This document shows positions 1-7,319 of a stretch of 10,476 bases of DNA, piece by piece. This stretch comes from Bacteriovoracaceae bacterium UBA7317. GTDB lineage: Bacteria; Bdellovibrionota; Bacteriovoracia; Bacteriovoracales; Bacteriovoracaceae. A program made the position numbers and the translations under genes. The stretch covers positions 1 to 10,476 of the forward strand of contig DKQD01000097.1 in the NCBI GenBank assembly GCA_002474345.1, given 5' to 3'. Position 1 is the stretch's first letter, and each line of letters opens with the position of its first letter. Below the pieces are notes generated by a model. The model had not been told where the DNA came from. It was given only the letters and a program-made list of their open reading frames with translations, and did no database searches.

Positions 1-256
1 TAGGCACAATAAGACCCACAAGAGCGACTAAAAAGCCAATTTTAGAGATATCCACCTCTTTCCAAAGAGAAAAAATAAATAATAGAAAAACTGAAACTAA
101 AATGGTGTCCTTACATTGACTTTTAGAAATGTCTTTATAAATTATCAATTCTTTGCCCTCATAAAAAATAATACTACAAAAAATTACATCATTTAAATTA
201 TTAGTGAAAGAAAAATTTAAAATCAATTGACCATAAAGAATTATTTTAAAAATCAA
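1..256 (-). CDS. Probable membrane protein, 3' part cut by window edge (hypothetical)
   Basis: An open frame runs leftward from about 256 to the window edge, 85 codons without a stop, which is long for sequence this AT-rich. The translation reads like a protein: a polar stretch (YEGKELIIYKDISKSQCKDT) is followed by two hydrophobic segments, ILVSVFLLFIFSLW and, after a short KEVDISK turn, IGFLVALVGLIVP, as in a small two-helix inner-membrane protein. There is no ATG. The first possible start after the upstream in-frame stop is TTG at 256-254, with GAGG (271-268) 11 bases upstream, so the start is uncertain. It is divergent from carA. The helix-turn-helix membrane layout faintly resembles SxtJ-type small membrane proteins of glycan and carbamoylation clusters, but I cannot confirm this. 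No function is assigned. Confidence 0.45.
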   Translation of the reverse strand, partial: MIFKIILYGQLILNFSFTNNLNDVIFCSIIFYEGKELIIYKDISKSQCKDTILVSVFLLFIFSLWKEVDISKIGFLVALVGLIVP

Positions 257-323
257 TTAAATTAAAGCCTCAATAATATCACTCATTTATCGAGAAACTA
301 TACTTTAGGCATTAGGCTGACTC

Positions 324-360
324 CTTTGAAGAATTTCTAGATTATTCAAATTCTTTAAAG
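324..360. repeat. 13-bp imperfect inverted repeat (hairpin or operator) upstream of carA
   Basis: The arms CTTTGAAGAATTT (324-336) and AAATTCTTTAAAG (348-360) are reverse complements at 12 of 13 positions. The single exception, G328 with T356, can pair as G-U in RNA. The loop is 11 bases. The element lies between the divergent left-edge gene and carA, about 70 bases before the carA start. The right arm overlaps the weak -35 candidate, so a repressor bound here could block that promoter; alternatively the transcript could fold here. No T-run follows directly, so a simple intrinsic terminator is unlikely. The repeat is seen directly; its role is inferred. Confidence 0.6.
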
Positions 361-381
361 TAGACTTTTATCGTTTATAAA
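354..381 (+). promoter_or_regulatory. Weak candidate sigma-70-type promoter for carAB
   Basis: TTTAAA (354-359) and TATAAA (376-381) are separated by 16 bases. The -35 matches the consensus at about 4 of 6 positions, and the -10 is an ordinary AT-rich match that can arise by chance here. It would start transcription near 388 and leave a short leader before the carA ATG at 432. The -35 lies inside the right arm of the inverted repeat. Another -10-like TATACT occurs at 299-304 without a good -35. Confidence 0.25.
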
Positions 382-431
382 AATAGTGAGGTCTCTCCAT
401 ACACTACAAAGAATTGTTACCTGGAATTTGA

Positions 432-1529
432 ATGACAAACTTTGAAACATCTATTTTAGAACTTTCAACTGGCGATAAACTTGTAGGTCACCCGATTGGA
501 GCAAAAAAAAATACTGGGGGGAACCTGGTTTTTACAACAGGGATGGTTGGCTATGTTGAAACAATTACTGACCCCTCTTACTACGGACAAATTATAACTT
601 TTTCCTACCCAATGATTGGGAATTACGGTGTTCCAGAGCTGTCAAAAGATCAACTCACCCAAAGTTTTGAGAAGGATAAAATTAACGCAAGTGGTGTTAT
701 TTTAAGCCAAAATTCTCACTCACAATTTCACTGGAAAGGGAAAAAGACTTTAGATGCTTGGCTTAAAGAAAATGATATTCCAGGAATAGCAAATATTGAC
801 ACTAGAAAGCTCATTAAGATCATAAGAGACAAAGAAAATGTCTTGGGACGAATCGTCTATGACCCAAATACTCCAGTAGACTTTTATGACCCTAACGAAC
901 ACTCTATTATAGAAAAGGTTTCTACTCGGACATCCTACACCCTAGGAAAAGGCCCTCTAAAAATTGCTCTCATTGACTGTGGAGTGAAATGGAACATCAT
1001 TAGAAAACTTATTGAAAAGGGCTGTCGGGTAGAAGTTTTACCTTGGAATACAGACTTTAACAAAGTTAATTGCGATGGCTGGCTCATTAGTAACGGTCCT
1101 GGAGATCCAAATAAAACTCTTGATCTTCCAGCAAGACTTAAAACAATTCTTAACCAAGATAAGCCAGTCTTAGGTATCTGCTTAGGATTTCAACTTATGT
1201 CTTTGGCAATCGGTGCACAAACAGGCAGGCTGCCTTTTGGACATCGAGGACACAACCATCCAGTCTACTTAACAGAAAATCCATCCAGAGGTTTTATGAC
1301 CAGCCAAAACCATAGTTTTATAGTTAAAAAAGAGAGTATACCAGAAAACTGGAGCCCTTGGTTTTTAAACGCTAACGATGAGTCACTTGCAGGAATCTTA
1401 CATAAGTCCAAACCTATAAAAGGTGTCCAATTTCATCCAGAAGCAGCTGGAGGCCCCTCTGATACAGAATGGATCATTGATGATTTCTTAAGTGACGTTA
1501 AGTCTCATAAAGGTTTGATATGCCACTAA
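432..1529 (+). CDS. carA: Carbamoyl-phosphate synthase small (glutaminase) subunit
   Basis: It hydrolyses glutamine and passes ammonia to CarB for cytoplasmic carbamoyl phosphate synthesis, feeding pyrimidines and arginine. Residues 1-145 form the CarA-specific N-terminal domain (TGMVGYVETITDPSY, YPMIGNYGVP, and the IDTRKL motif). Residues 175-355 form a class I glutamine amidotransferase domain with SNGPGDP at 220-226, nucleophile C250 in GICLGFQ, and the His/Glu pair H335/E337 in VQFHPEAAGGPSD. F253 replaces the His usual in CLGHQ. Several stretches (SQNHSF, LNANDESLAGILH, VQFHPE) resemble CAD-type enzymes more than Escherichia coli CarA. The length of 365 residues is normal for the family. 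The ATG is preceded by a weak GGAA at 423-426. The end overlaps carB by 10 bases, so the two are co-translated. Confidence 0.97.
   Translation: MTNFETSILELSTGDKLVGHPIGAKKNTGGNLVFTTGMVGYVETITDPSYYGQIITFSYPMIGNYGVPELSKDQLTQSFEKDKINASGVILSQNSHSQFHWKGKKTLDAWLKENDIPGIANIDTRKLIKIIRDKENVLGRIVYDPNTPVDFYDPNEHSIIEKVSTRTSYTLGKGPLKIALIDCGVKWNIIRKLIEKGCRVEVLPWNTDFNKVNCDGWLISNGPGDPNKTLDLPARLKTILNQDKPVLGICLGFQLMSLAIGAQTGRLPFGHRGHNHPVYLTENPSRGFMTSQNHSFIVKKESIPENWSPWFLNANDESLAGILHKSKPIKGVQFHPEAAGGPSDTEWIIDDFLSDVKSHKGLICH
1509..1513 (+). promoter_or_regulatory. Ribosome binding site of carB, inside carA
   Basis: AAAGG lies 6 bases before the carB ATG at 1520, within the last codons of carA. It supports the ATG that gives the 10-base overlap and implies coupled translation of the two subunits. 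Confidence 0.6.
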
Positions 1530-4500
1530 ATCCCCGGTTAAAAGAAAATAAAAAGGTCCTCTTGCTTGGTTCAGGAGCTTTATCCATTGGTCAAGCTGGA
1601 GAATTCGATTACTCCGGAACCCAAGCTTTAAGATCTTTAGAAGAAGAAGGCCTTGAAGTTATTGTTGTGAACCCTAATATCGCAACCGTCCAAACCGATC
1701 CCAAAGAAAATAGAAAAATTTATCTTTACCCTATCAACGCCCATTGGGTGGAAAAAGTTATTGAAAAAGAAAGGCCCGCCGGAATCATCGCTAATTGTGG
1801 TGGCCAAACTGCCATCAATTGCATTTTAGAGCTAGACGAAAAAGGAGTTCTAGAAAAATACAATATTTGCAATCTAGGAACACCACTACCTACCTTCAAC
1901 TTAACAGAAGATAGGGAACTCTTTGCCAATTTCATGACGGACTTCAAAATCCCAGTCGTTCCAAGTATTGCAGCAACGACTTTGGAAAAGGCCCTCTCGG
2001 CAGCAAAAGAAATAGGTTTCCCTCTTCTTGTGAGGTCCGCTTTTGCACTCGGTGGCCTAGGAAGTGGTGTTGTCCACTCAGAAGAGGAACTCAAAAAATT
2101 AGCAACAAAAGCACTCTCCTCTTCTTCACAAATATTATTAGAAAAGTCCTTATTTGGCTGGAAGGAAGTTGAATATGAAGTAATGAGGGACGGTGAAGGG
2201 AACGCCATTACTATTTGTAATATGGAAAACTTCGACCCCCTTGGAGTCCATACAGGAGATTCCATTGTTATATGCCCTAGCCAAACCTTAACCGACGAAG
2301 AATATCAGCTCCTAAGATCAACTTCGCTGAATATTGTTAACCACCTAAAGATTGTCGGTGAGTGTAATGTTCAATTTGCTCTTGATCCATTTTCTAAGGC
2401 CTTCTACGTGATCGAGGTTAATGCCAGGTTATCTCGATCGAGTGCTCTGGCCAGTAAAGCTTCTGGTTATCCCATTGCTTACCTTTCGACTAAAGTTTCT
2501 ATAGGATATAACCTACTCGAATTAAAAAATCCTGTTACAAAAACAACATCTGCCCTTTTCGAACCTTCCCTTGACTACGTGGCCTTGAAATTACCTAAGT
2601 GGGACCTTAAAAAGTTTGTTGGTGTTTCAGACTGCCTTGGAACAACGATGAAGTCGGTCGGTGAAATTATGGCCATCGGTCGCTCTTTCAAAGAAGTTGT
2701 CCAAAAGGCCCTACGAATGGTTCATGAAAATGAACATATTTTTTCATTGGATCACACCTATTCGAATACGAATAATATACTAGAAGACATTGCAACTCCT
2801 ACCGTTGACCGCATTTTAAAAATCTTTGAAGCCTTTAGAAGAGGCCACAGTTTAGAAGACGTTTCAAATTCTTCTTTTATCGATAAATGGTTTCTTTGTG
2901 AGATAAGCGACCTTACAAAAATTGAAAAAAGTATTTCAAACTCTGCATTAGGAAAGGCCTTCAAATCAAACGCTGAATACCAAGTTTTCCTAAAATCTAT
3001 AAATAAAGAAACCCTTAAAAAATGGAAGCAGGCGGGTTTTTCAGACCTCCAAATTGTAAACCTTCAAACCCAAAAAGCCCCCTACTACGATGATCACATT
3101 GACCTAGGCAGCTTCCGAAACGCCCTTAGAAATTATAGAAAACAACTTGAAGTTTTTCCCTTTGCCAAAAAAATTGATACAACCGCAGGGGAGTTTTTGG
3201 CCCCCTCAAACTATATTTATTTTACTTATTTTGGTGAAGAGTCCGACGTTGAGTTCTTTCGAGATGAAAAATCTTACCTTTTGCTTGGTGGTGGAGCCTA
3301 CAGGATCGGAAGCAGTGTTGAATTTGATTGGTGTGCGGTCACTTGCTCTGAAGCTATTAGGCAAGAAAATATAAAGAGTATAATTATAAACTGTAACCCT
3401 GAAACGGTTTCTACCGATTTTAATGCTGCAGACCGACTTTATTTTGAAGAGCTCACTTTAGAAAGAATTTTAGATATTTCAGACTATGAAAACTTTAATG
3501 GTGCCATCGTCTGTATGGGCGGACAGTTGCCTAATTGCCTGGCCGAAACTTTAAATAAAAATGGTCTTCCCATAATAGGTCACAGCATAGAAAGCATAAG
3601 AAGAGCAGAGGGAAGAGTGGTCTTTTCCAACATATTAAGAGGTTTGGAAGTTGACCAGCCTGAATTCATCTCAGCAAATGATATTCACGAAGTTGATAAT
3701 TTTTTAAAAAGTATTGGTTTTCCTATTTTAGTGAGACCTAGCTTCGTTCTTTCGGGAACTTCAATGAAAGTGGCCCATAATAGAGCTCAACTGGAAGACT
3801 TTTTAGTCAAAGCGGGAAAAGTTTCTAAATCACATCCAGTCCTCCTGACAAAATTTATTGAAGGAGCTAAGGAAGTTGAACTTGATGGAGTTGCTAAAAA
3901 GGGAGAGGTTGTTATTGCCATTTTTTCCGAACACCTCGAAAAAGCTGGTGTTCACTCTGGAGATGCAACTATAGTTTATCCAACCCAAACCATTGAGCCT
4001 CATCAATTAAAAAAGGCCAAAGACTATGGATCAAAAATAGTTAGGTCTTTAAACCTTAACGGCCCTTTTAATATTCAATTTCTTGTTAAAGGTGACCAAG
4101 TTAAGGTCATAGAGTGCAATGCCAGGGCCTCAAGGTCTTTTCCCTTTGTTTCTAAAGTCTCTGGAGTAAACTTAGCAAAAATTGCAACAAAAATTTTGCT
4201 TGGGACTAGCTTTTCTTCAAACGATATAACGATTAAAAATAAAGAGAGAGTCGGTGTCAAATCTCCTATGTTTAGCTTTAATAGACTTGATGGGGTTGAC
4301 CCTAAATTAAGGGTCGAAATGTCCTCAACGGGTGAAGTGGGCTGTATTTCTGAGAGCTTAGAAAACTCTTTACTCCTCTCAACAGAGTCAGTAGGCCTTA
4401 AAAAGCCTAAAAAGGGAATTTTAATCATTTCAGAAGGCCAGGAAGGAAACCCTCTTACCCGAAAAATTATAGATAAGTCTTTTCACCTAGGTTTACCTGT

Positions 4501-4804
4501 CACAACCAACTTTAAAATAAAAAAAGATTTCCTTAACAATGCAGAGTTCAAAGAGGTTGAAGAAAACAAGGACCAACTGGATAAACTCTCTAAAGATTTG
4601 GAGAATAAAAAAATCGACCTAGTCATTAATTTGATTGGTAAAGACCTTCCAAAAAAGTTTAACTTTGGAAAGGAAATTAGGAAAATTGCTATTAAGTACA
4701 ACTGTCCTCTCATCACAAATACCGAACTCGCCTCAGCTTTTTTAAATGGAGTTTATCTCAATTCCTCTTCAAAAAAGAGTGAAGGCGTTCATTACTTGCA
4801 ATAA
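1520..4804 (+). CDS. carB: Carbamoyl-phosphate synthase large subunit, CAD-like type
   Basis: The 1094-residue synthetase subunit makes carbamoyl phosphate from bicarbonate, ammonia from CarA and two ATP. The first half opens with GSGALSIGQAGEFDYSG (17-33) and carries an ATP-grasp domain with ALGGLGSG (176-183), ENFDPLGVHTGDSI (236-249) and VIEVNARLSRSSALASK (297-313). The second half restarts near residue 585 with GGGAYRIGSSVEFDWCAV and NCNPETVSTDF, and has a second ATP-grasp ending in VIECNARASRSFPFVSK near residues 865-880. These halves are the carboxyphosphate and carbamate phosphorylation sites. The C-terminal 130 residues fit the MGS-like allosteric fold (IDLVINLIG, IRKIAIKYNCPLITNTELA) but lack a recognisable T-x-G-T element. 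SSVEFDWCAV, GWKEVEYEV and TSTGEV-like stretches are shared with eukaryotic CAD and some bacterial relatives. It is complete and second in the carAB operon; no clear terminator follows in 4805-4933. Confidence 0.97.
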   Translation: MPLNPRLKENKKVLLLGSGALSIGQAGEFDYSGTQALRSLEEEGLEVIVVNPNIATVQTDPKENRKIYLYPINAHWVEKVIEKERPAGIIANCGGQTAINCILELDEKGVLEKYNICNLGTPLPTFNLTEDRELFANFMTDFKIPVVPSIAATTLEKALSAAKEIGFPLLVRSAFALGGLGSGVVHSEEELKKLATKALSSSSQILLEKSLFGWKEVEYEVMRDGEGNAITICNMENFDPLGVHTGDSIVICPSQTLTDEEYQLLRSTSLNIVNHLKIVGECNVQFALDPFSKAFYVIEVNARLSRSSALASKASGYPIAYLSTKVSIGYNLLELKNPVTKTTSALFEPSLDYVALKLPKWDLKKFVGVSDCLGTTMKSVGEIMAIGRSFKEVVQKALRMVHENEHIFSLDHTYSNTNNILEDIATPTVDRILKIFEAFRRGHSLEDVSNSSFIDKWFLCEISDLTKIEKSISNSALGKAFKSNAEYQVFLKSINKETLKKWKQAGFSDLQIVNLQTQKAPYYDDHIDLGSFRNALRNYRKQLEVFPFAKKIDTTAGEFLAPSNYIYFTYFGEESDVEFFRDEKSYLLLGGGAYRIGSSVEFDWCAVTCSEAIRQENIKSIIINCNPETVSTDFNAADRLYFEELTLERILDISDYENFNGAIVCMGGQLPNCLAETLNKNGLPIIGHSIESIRRAEGRVVFSNILRGLEVDQPEFISANDIHEVDNFLKSIGFPILVRPSFVLSGTSMKVAHNRAQLEDFLVKAGKVSKSHPVLLTKFIEGAKEVELDGVAKKGEVVIAIFSEHLEKAGVHSGDATIVYPTQTIEPHQLKKAKDYGSKIVRSLNLNGPFNIQFLVKGDQVKVIECNARASRSFPFVSKVSGVNLAKIATKILLGTSFSSNDITIKNKERVGVKSPMFSFNRLDGVDPKLRVEMSSTGEVGCISESLENSLLLSTESVGLKKPKKGILIISEGQEGNPLTRKIIDKSFHLGLPVTTNFKIKKDFLNNAEFKEVEENKDQLDKLSKDLENKKIDLVINLIGKDLPKKFNFGKEIRKIAIKYNCPLITNTELASAFLNGVYLNSSSKKSEGVHYLQ

Positions 4805-4920
4805 ACCTGACACGACAAATCAAAAGCAGTGCAATCTTTACAAAAAATGCGAAAAATGAAACCATAAAAATCCATTCAATGCCTTACTAATCCATAAGTG
4901 TACGTGAATAAAACAGAAAA

Positions 4921-4924
4921 GGGG
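4921..4924 (+). promoter_or_regulatory. Ribosome binding site deciding the methyltransferase start
   Basis: GGGG, in the context AAAAGGGG, lies 9 bases before the ATG at 4934. It favours that ATG over the in-frame GTG codons at 4898 and 4904, which have no purine-rich site upstream. Confidence 0.5.
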
Positions 4925-4933
4925 TACTCAAAA

Positions 4934-6058
4934 ATGGGCCTTAGCCGCTGCCGTTGGTGCTATGAAAAAAATGTAAAAAAGGTTTTTACAACTGAGAAAC
5001 TCCCAACATATATTTGGCCATCCAAAAAAGAGGACCCTCTCTATCAAGAAGGTGAGCTCTACCTCTGTGAGACATGCGGGCATCTTCAGCTTCAAGATAT
5101 GACGGATGAGTTCATTTCATCTTTATATGAGAACTACGTCTTTATTCAAGATATTCCCACAATACATGAAAGGCGTATAAAATTCCTTCAAACGCATATT
5201 GGGGACTCAATACGAAAAGACCTTAAGTCCTTAGATGTTGGAGGAGGGGTTAATTCAATTTTCTTTCAACTCCCCCAATCAAAACTCGAAACTACCATTG
5301 TTGATTTTAATGTTTGTGACAAATCAAAAGAGATGGTCGATCATTTTATTGAAGGTGACTTTGTACAATACCCATTTAAAAATAAAAAATTTGACCTTAT
5401 TTTTTCTTATCACTGTGCAGAACATCTAAATAACCCCCGTCCTGCCCTTGAAAAAATCTCTGAGCTTCTTGAAGAAGATGGTTTTTTAATTATAGAGGTC
5501 CCTGACATTGAAGCCGTTGTAGAAAAAAGACCCTATTATAGTGTTTTTCATGAACATATTAACTGCTTCCATTTCGAATTTTTCCACTATGCTTTTACTT
5601 CTCTTGGACTTGAGTACATTGCAAGTGAAAGAGAGAATTTCTGTATGCACTTTATTTTCAAAAAAAGTTCAAGTAAGCCTGTCCTGCCTGCGCCTCCTGT
5701 CAAAAAAGCGAGGCAAATTGTGGAGTCCTATAAAGAAAACATCCAAAAAACGACACAAAAAATTAACCAGCTTTTAGGCCCTTACAAAAATAAGAAGATA
5801 GGTCTTTATGGAGCTGGAGGAAGTACAAACCTTTTCATTGCCAATTATCCAATTCTTAATGAGCTTTGCTCGGTCTGCTTTGACAGAGATACCTTAAAAC
5901 ATGGGCTCGCCATTGGGAAAAATCGAATGGAAATTCTTCCCCCAAACAAAATTGATGAATACTCACTGGATTACCTGCTCTTTGTTTATAAGGATATTTT
6001 TGAAATAATGAAAACGAAAACTAAAACCAAGTGCATTGACCTTTCCACTTGCTTTTAA
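4934..6058 (+). CDS. SAM-dependent methyltransferase, sugar C-methyltransferase-like (zinc-binding N-terminus)
   Basis: The 374-residue protein (ATG at 4934) has the three-part layout of the deoxysugar C-methyltransferase family (NovU, TylCIII and EvaC relatives). The N-terminus has a four-cysteine zinc-site pattern, C6-x2-C9 and C45-x2-C48. A class I SAM-binding domain follows, with motif I LDVGGGVN at 100-107, FDLIFSYHCAEHL at 153-165 and FLIIEVPD at 184-191, then HEHINCFHF at 206-214, matching the family's HEH-x2-F/Y-F signature. Residues 288-370 are the C-terminal Rossmann-like domain with GLYGAGGSTN at 290-299, where relatives usually have GA-x-AKG. The family methylates a ring carbon of NDP-keto-deoxysugars; the substrate here is unknown. 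It lies 129 bases after carB and 22 bases before the next gene. An earlier GTG at 4898 would add 12 residues but has a worse ribosome site. Confidence 0.82.
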   Translation: MGLSRCRWCYEKNVKKVFTTEKLPTYIWPSKKEDPLYQEGELYLCETCGHLQLQDMTDEFISSLYENYVFIQDIPTIHERRIKFLQTHIGDSIRKDLKSLDVGGGVNSIFFQLPQSKLETTIVDFNVCDKSKEMVDHFIEGDFVQYPFKNKKFDLIFSYHCAEHLNNPRPALEKISELLEEDGFLIIEVPDIEAVVEKRPYYSVFHEHINCFHFEFFHYAFTSLGLEYIASERENFCMHFIFKKSSSKPVLPAPPVKKARQIVESYKENIQKTTQKINQLLGPYKNKKIGLYGAGGSTNLFIANYPILNELCSVCFDRDTLKHGLAIGKNRMEILPPNKIDEYSLDYLLFVYKDIFEIMKTKTKTKCIDLSTCF

Positions 6059-6068
6059 GATAGATACC

Positions 6069-6073
6069 GAGAG
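6069..6073 (+). promoter_or_regulatory. Ribosome binding site deciding the start at 6081
   Basis: GAGAG lies 7 bases before the ATG at 6081. It supports that start over the in-frame TTG at 6036, which lies inside the methyltransferase gene and lacks a ribosome site. Confidence 0.5.
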
Positions 6074-6080
6074 TATAACT

Positions 6081-7319
6081 ATGCAATGCTTTATCGTCCA
6101 TGGCGCTTCTGACTTTGAATCTTTTGAACCTCACTATAGGCCAGGAATTGACGCTTTGTTTGCATGGACAACTGAAGCTGTCATTTTTTTAAGAAACAAA
6201 AAACTCCCTTACCTTACCCTTTCAGACATTTCCAAAAAAGAAGAGGAAGTAAAAATTGATAAAGAGTATGAAAAATTAAAGGGACTCTATTCATGGTGCC
6301 ATGATGCAGATAAAATTATTCACCAAAAGATTCCAAAATTTGAAAAGGAACAAATTTGGCCCTTTACGGCACGCCTTCATTCTTTGAGGTTCCCCTTTTA
6401 TAGGGCCATTAATGAACTTAATAAACTCAAAATAGTGAGAGACCATTTCGAAGAAAAAGTTTATTACACCTTTGACGGTAAAAAAGAAGTAAATACCTTT
6501 TACACTCTCTGCTCCCTATTTAAAGAAAAACTCAATTTAGAAGAAATCATTAAAAGCAAGCCTCAAAAACATCAGCTTGATTTGACCTTTCCCTATTGGT
6601 ATTACCCGCGAAGCTTCATCAAAAATTTTTTTAGATTCATCCTTAGAGACCGGAAATGGAAAAGTTATACGTCATTTTTTTCGTCTTTTCTCAGCTTCCC
6701 TTTTAGTAGAAAAAAATGGGTGCTGGTTTTCAGTCATTCATTTGGTAAACAAAAAATATTAAAGGCCTTAAAAGAAAAAAATAAAAATTTGGAATTTTTC
6801 TATTGGCAAGATGTACCTTTTTTAAAAAAAGGCTCCCTATCCGTTGATAAAAATGAACTCCTTAAGGATTTAATGACTAAACTAGATGGCCATCCTTGGA
6901 CTTTAAAAGAAGGTGTTAACTTCCTTCCCCTTTTTGAGCCTCTTATTAAAAAAGTTATTTTTGAAGACCTAGAAAAAATGAGCGGCTTAGCGAAGACTTT
7001 CAAAGCTCTTAATAAAAAATTTAAATTCAAGTTAATGTTTACAACTGACTCACTCACTGAAACAGACCTCATGTTTTACCTCGCAGACAGAGAAGGCATC
7101 CAGAGCGTCCTGGCCCTTCATGGAGGTACGGTAGGCTTATTGGATGGTCTTTCTCCATCTCCAGTTTGCACAAGAAACTTAAAAAATAAAGAAAACTCCC
7201 ATTACCTCATCTATAGCGAACTTGTGAAAGACTTTGTAGATGAAACCAAAGAAATATTTCCAACTTATTCAGCAAATAATGTGGTCACCGGCTCTGCCTA
7301 TTTTGAGGATTTAATGTGA
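6081..7319 (+). CDS. Putative GT-B-like surface-glycan protein, N-terminal part
   Basis: I do not recognise a named family for this 412-residue protein (ATG at 6081). Residues 1-180 are charged and rich in aromatic residues, with no clear motif. A basic, aromatic stretch at 176-212 could touch the membrane, but I see no real transmembrane helix or signal peptide. From residue 213 it resembles the first lobe of GT-B-fold surface-polysaccharide proteins: WVLVFSHSFGKQ, then KLMFTTDSLTETD near 318-329, LALHGGTVGLLDG at 344-356 and VVTGSAYFEDL at 401-411. In such proteins a second nucleotide-binding lobe normally follows at once; here the frame stops and that lobe is in the next ORF through a 4-base GTGA overlap. 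A glycosyltransferase or other glycan role is inferred from fold-like motifs and neighbours. Confidence 0.6.
   Translation: MQCFIVHGASDFESFEPHYRPGIDALFAWTTEAVIFLRNKKLPYLTLSDISKKEEEVKIDKEYEKLKGLYSWCHDADKIIHQKIPKFEKEQIWPFTARLHSLRFPFYRAINELNKLKIVRDHFEEKVYYTFDGKKEVNTFYTLCSLFKEKLNLEEIIKSKPQKHQLDLTFPYWYYPRSFIKNFFRFILRDRKWKSYTSFFSSFLSFPFSRKKWVLVFSHSFGKQKILKALKEKNKNLEFFYWQDVPFLKKGSLSVDKNELLKDLMTKLDGHPWTLKEGVNFLPLFEPLIKKVIFEDLEKMSGLAKTFKALNKKFKFKLMFTTDSLTETDLMFYLADREGIQSVLALHGGTVGLLDGLSPSPVCTRNLKNKENSHYLIYSELVKDFVDETKEIFPTYSANNVVTGSAYFEDLM
7305..7308 (+). promoter_or_regulatory. Ribosome binding site for the GTG start at 7316
   Basis: GAGG lies 7 bases before GTG 7316, inside the last codons of the upstream ORF. 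Together with the GTGA overlap it supports separate, coupled translation of the downstream ORF rather than an accidental remnant. Confidence 0.6.

Noticed and set aside
305..317. Direct repeat TTAGGC (305-310 and 312-317)
   Set aside because: Two copies of six bases are too short to separate from chance, and no third copy was seen nearby.
1726..2265. 179-codon open frame on the minus strand
   Set aside because: It lies wholly inside carB, is rich in Ser, Pro and Phe as expected of an antisense shadow, and shows no motif or ribosome site.
4805..4933. Possible promoter or terminator between carB and the methyltransferase
   Set aside because: TTTACA at 4837-4842 resembles a -35, but no -10 lies at a workable distance (CATAAA at 4863 is 20 bases away). 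No stem with a T-run is visible.
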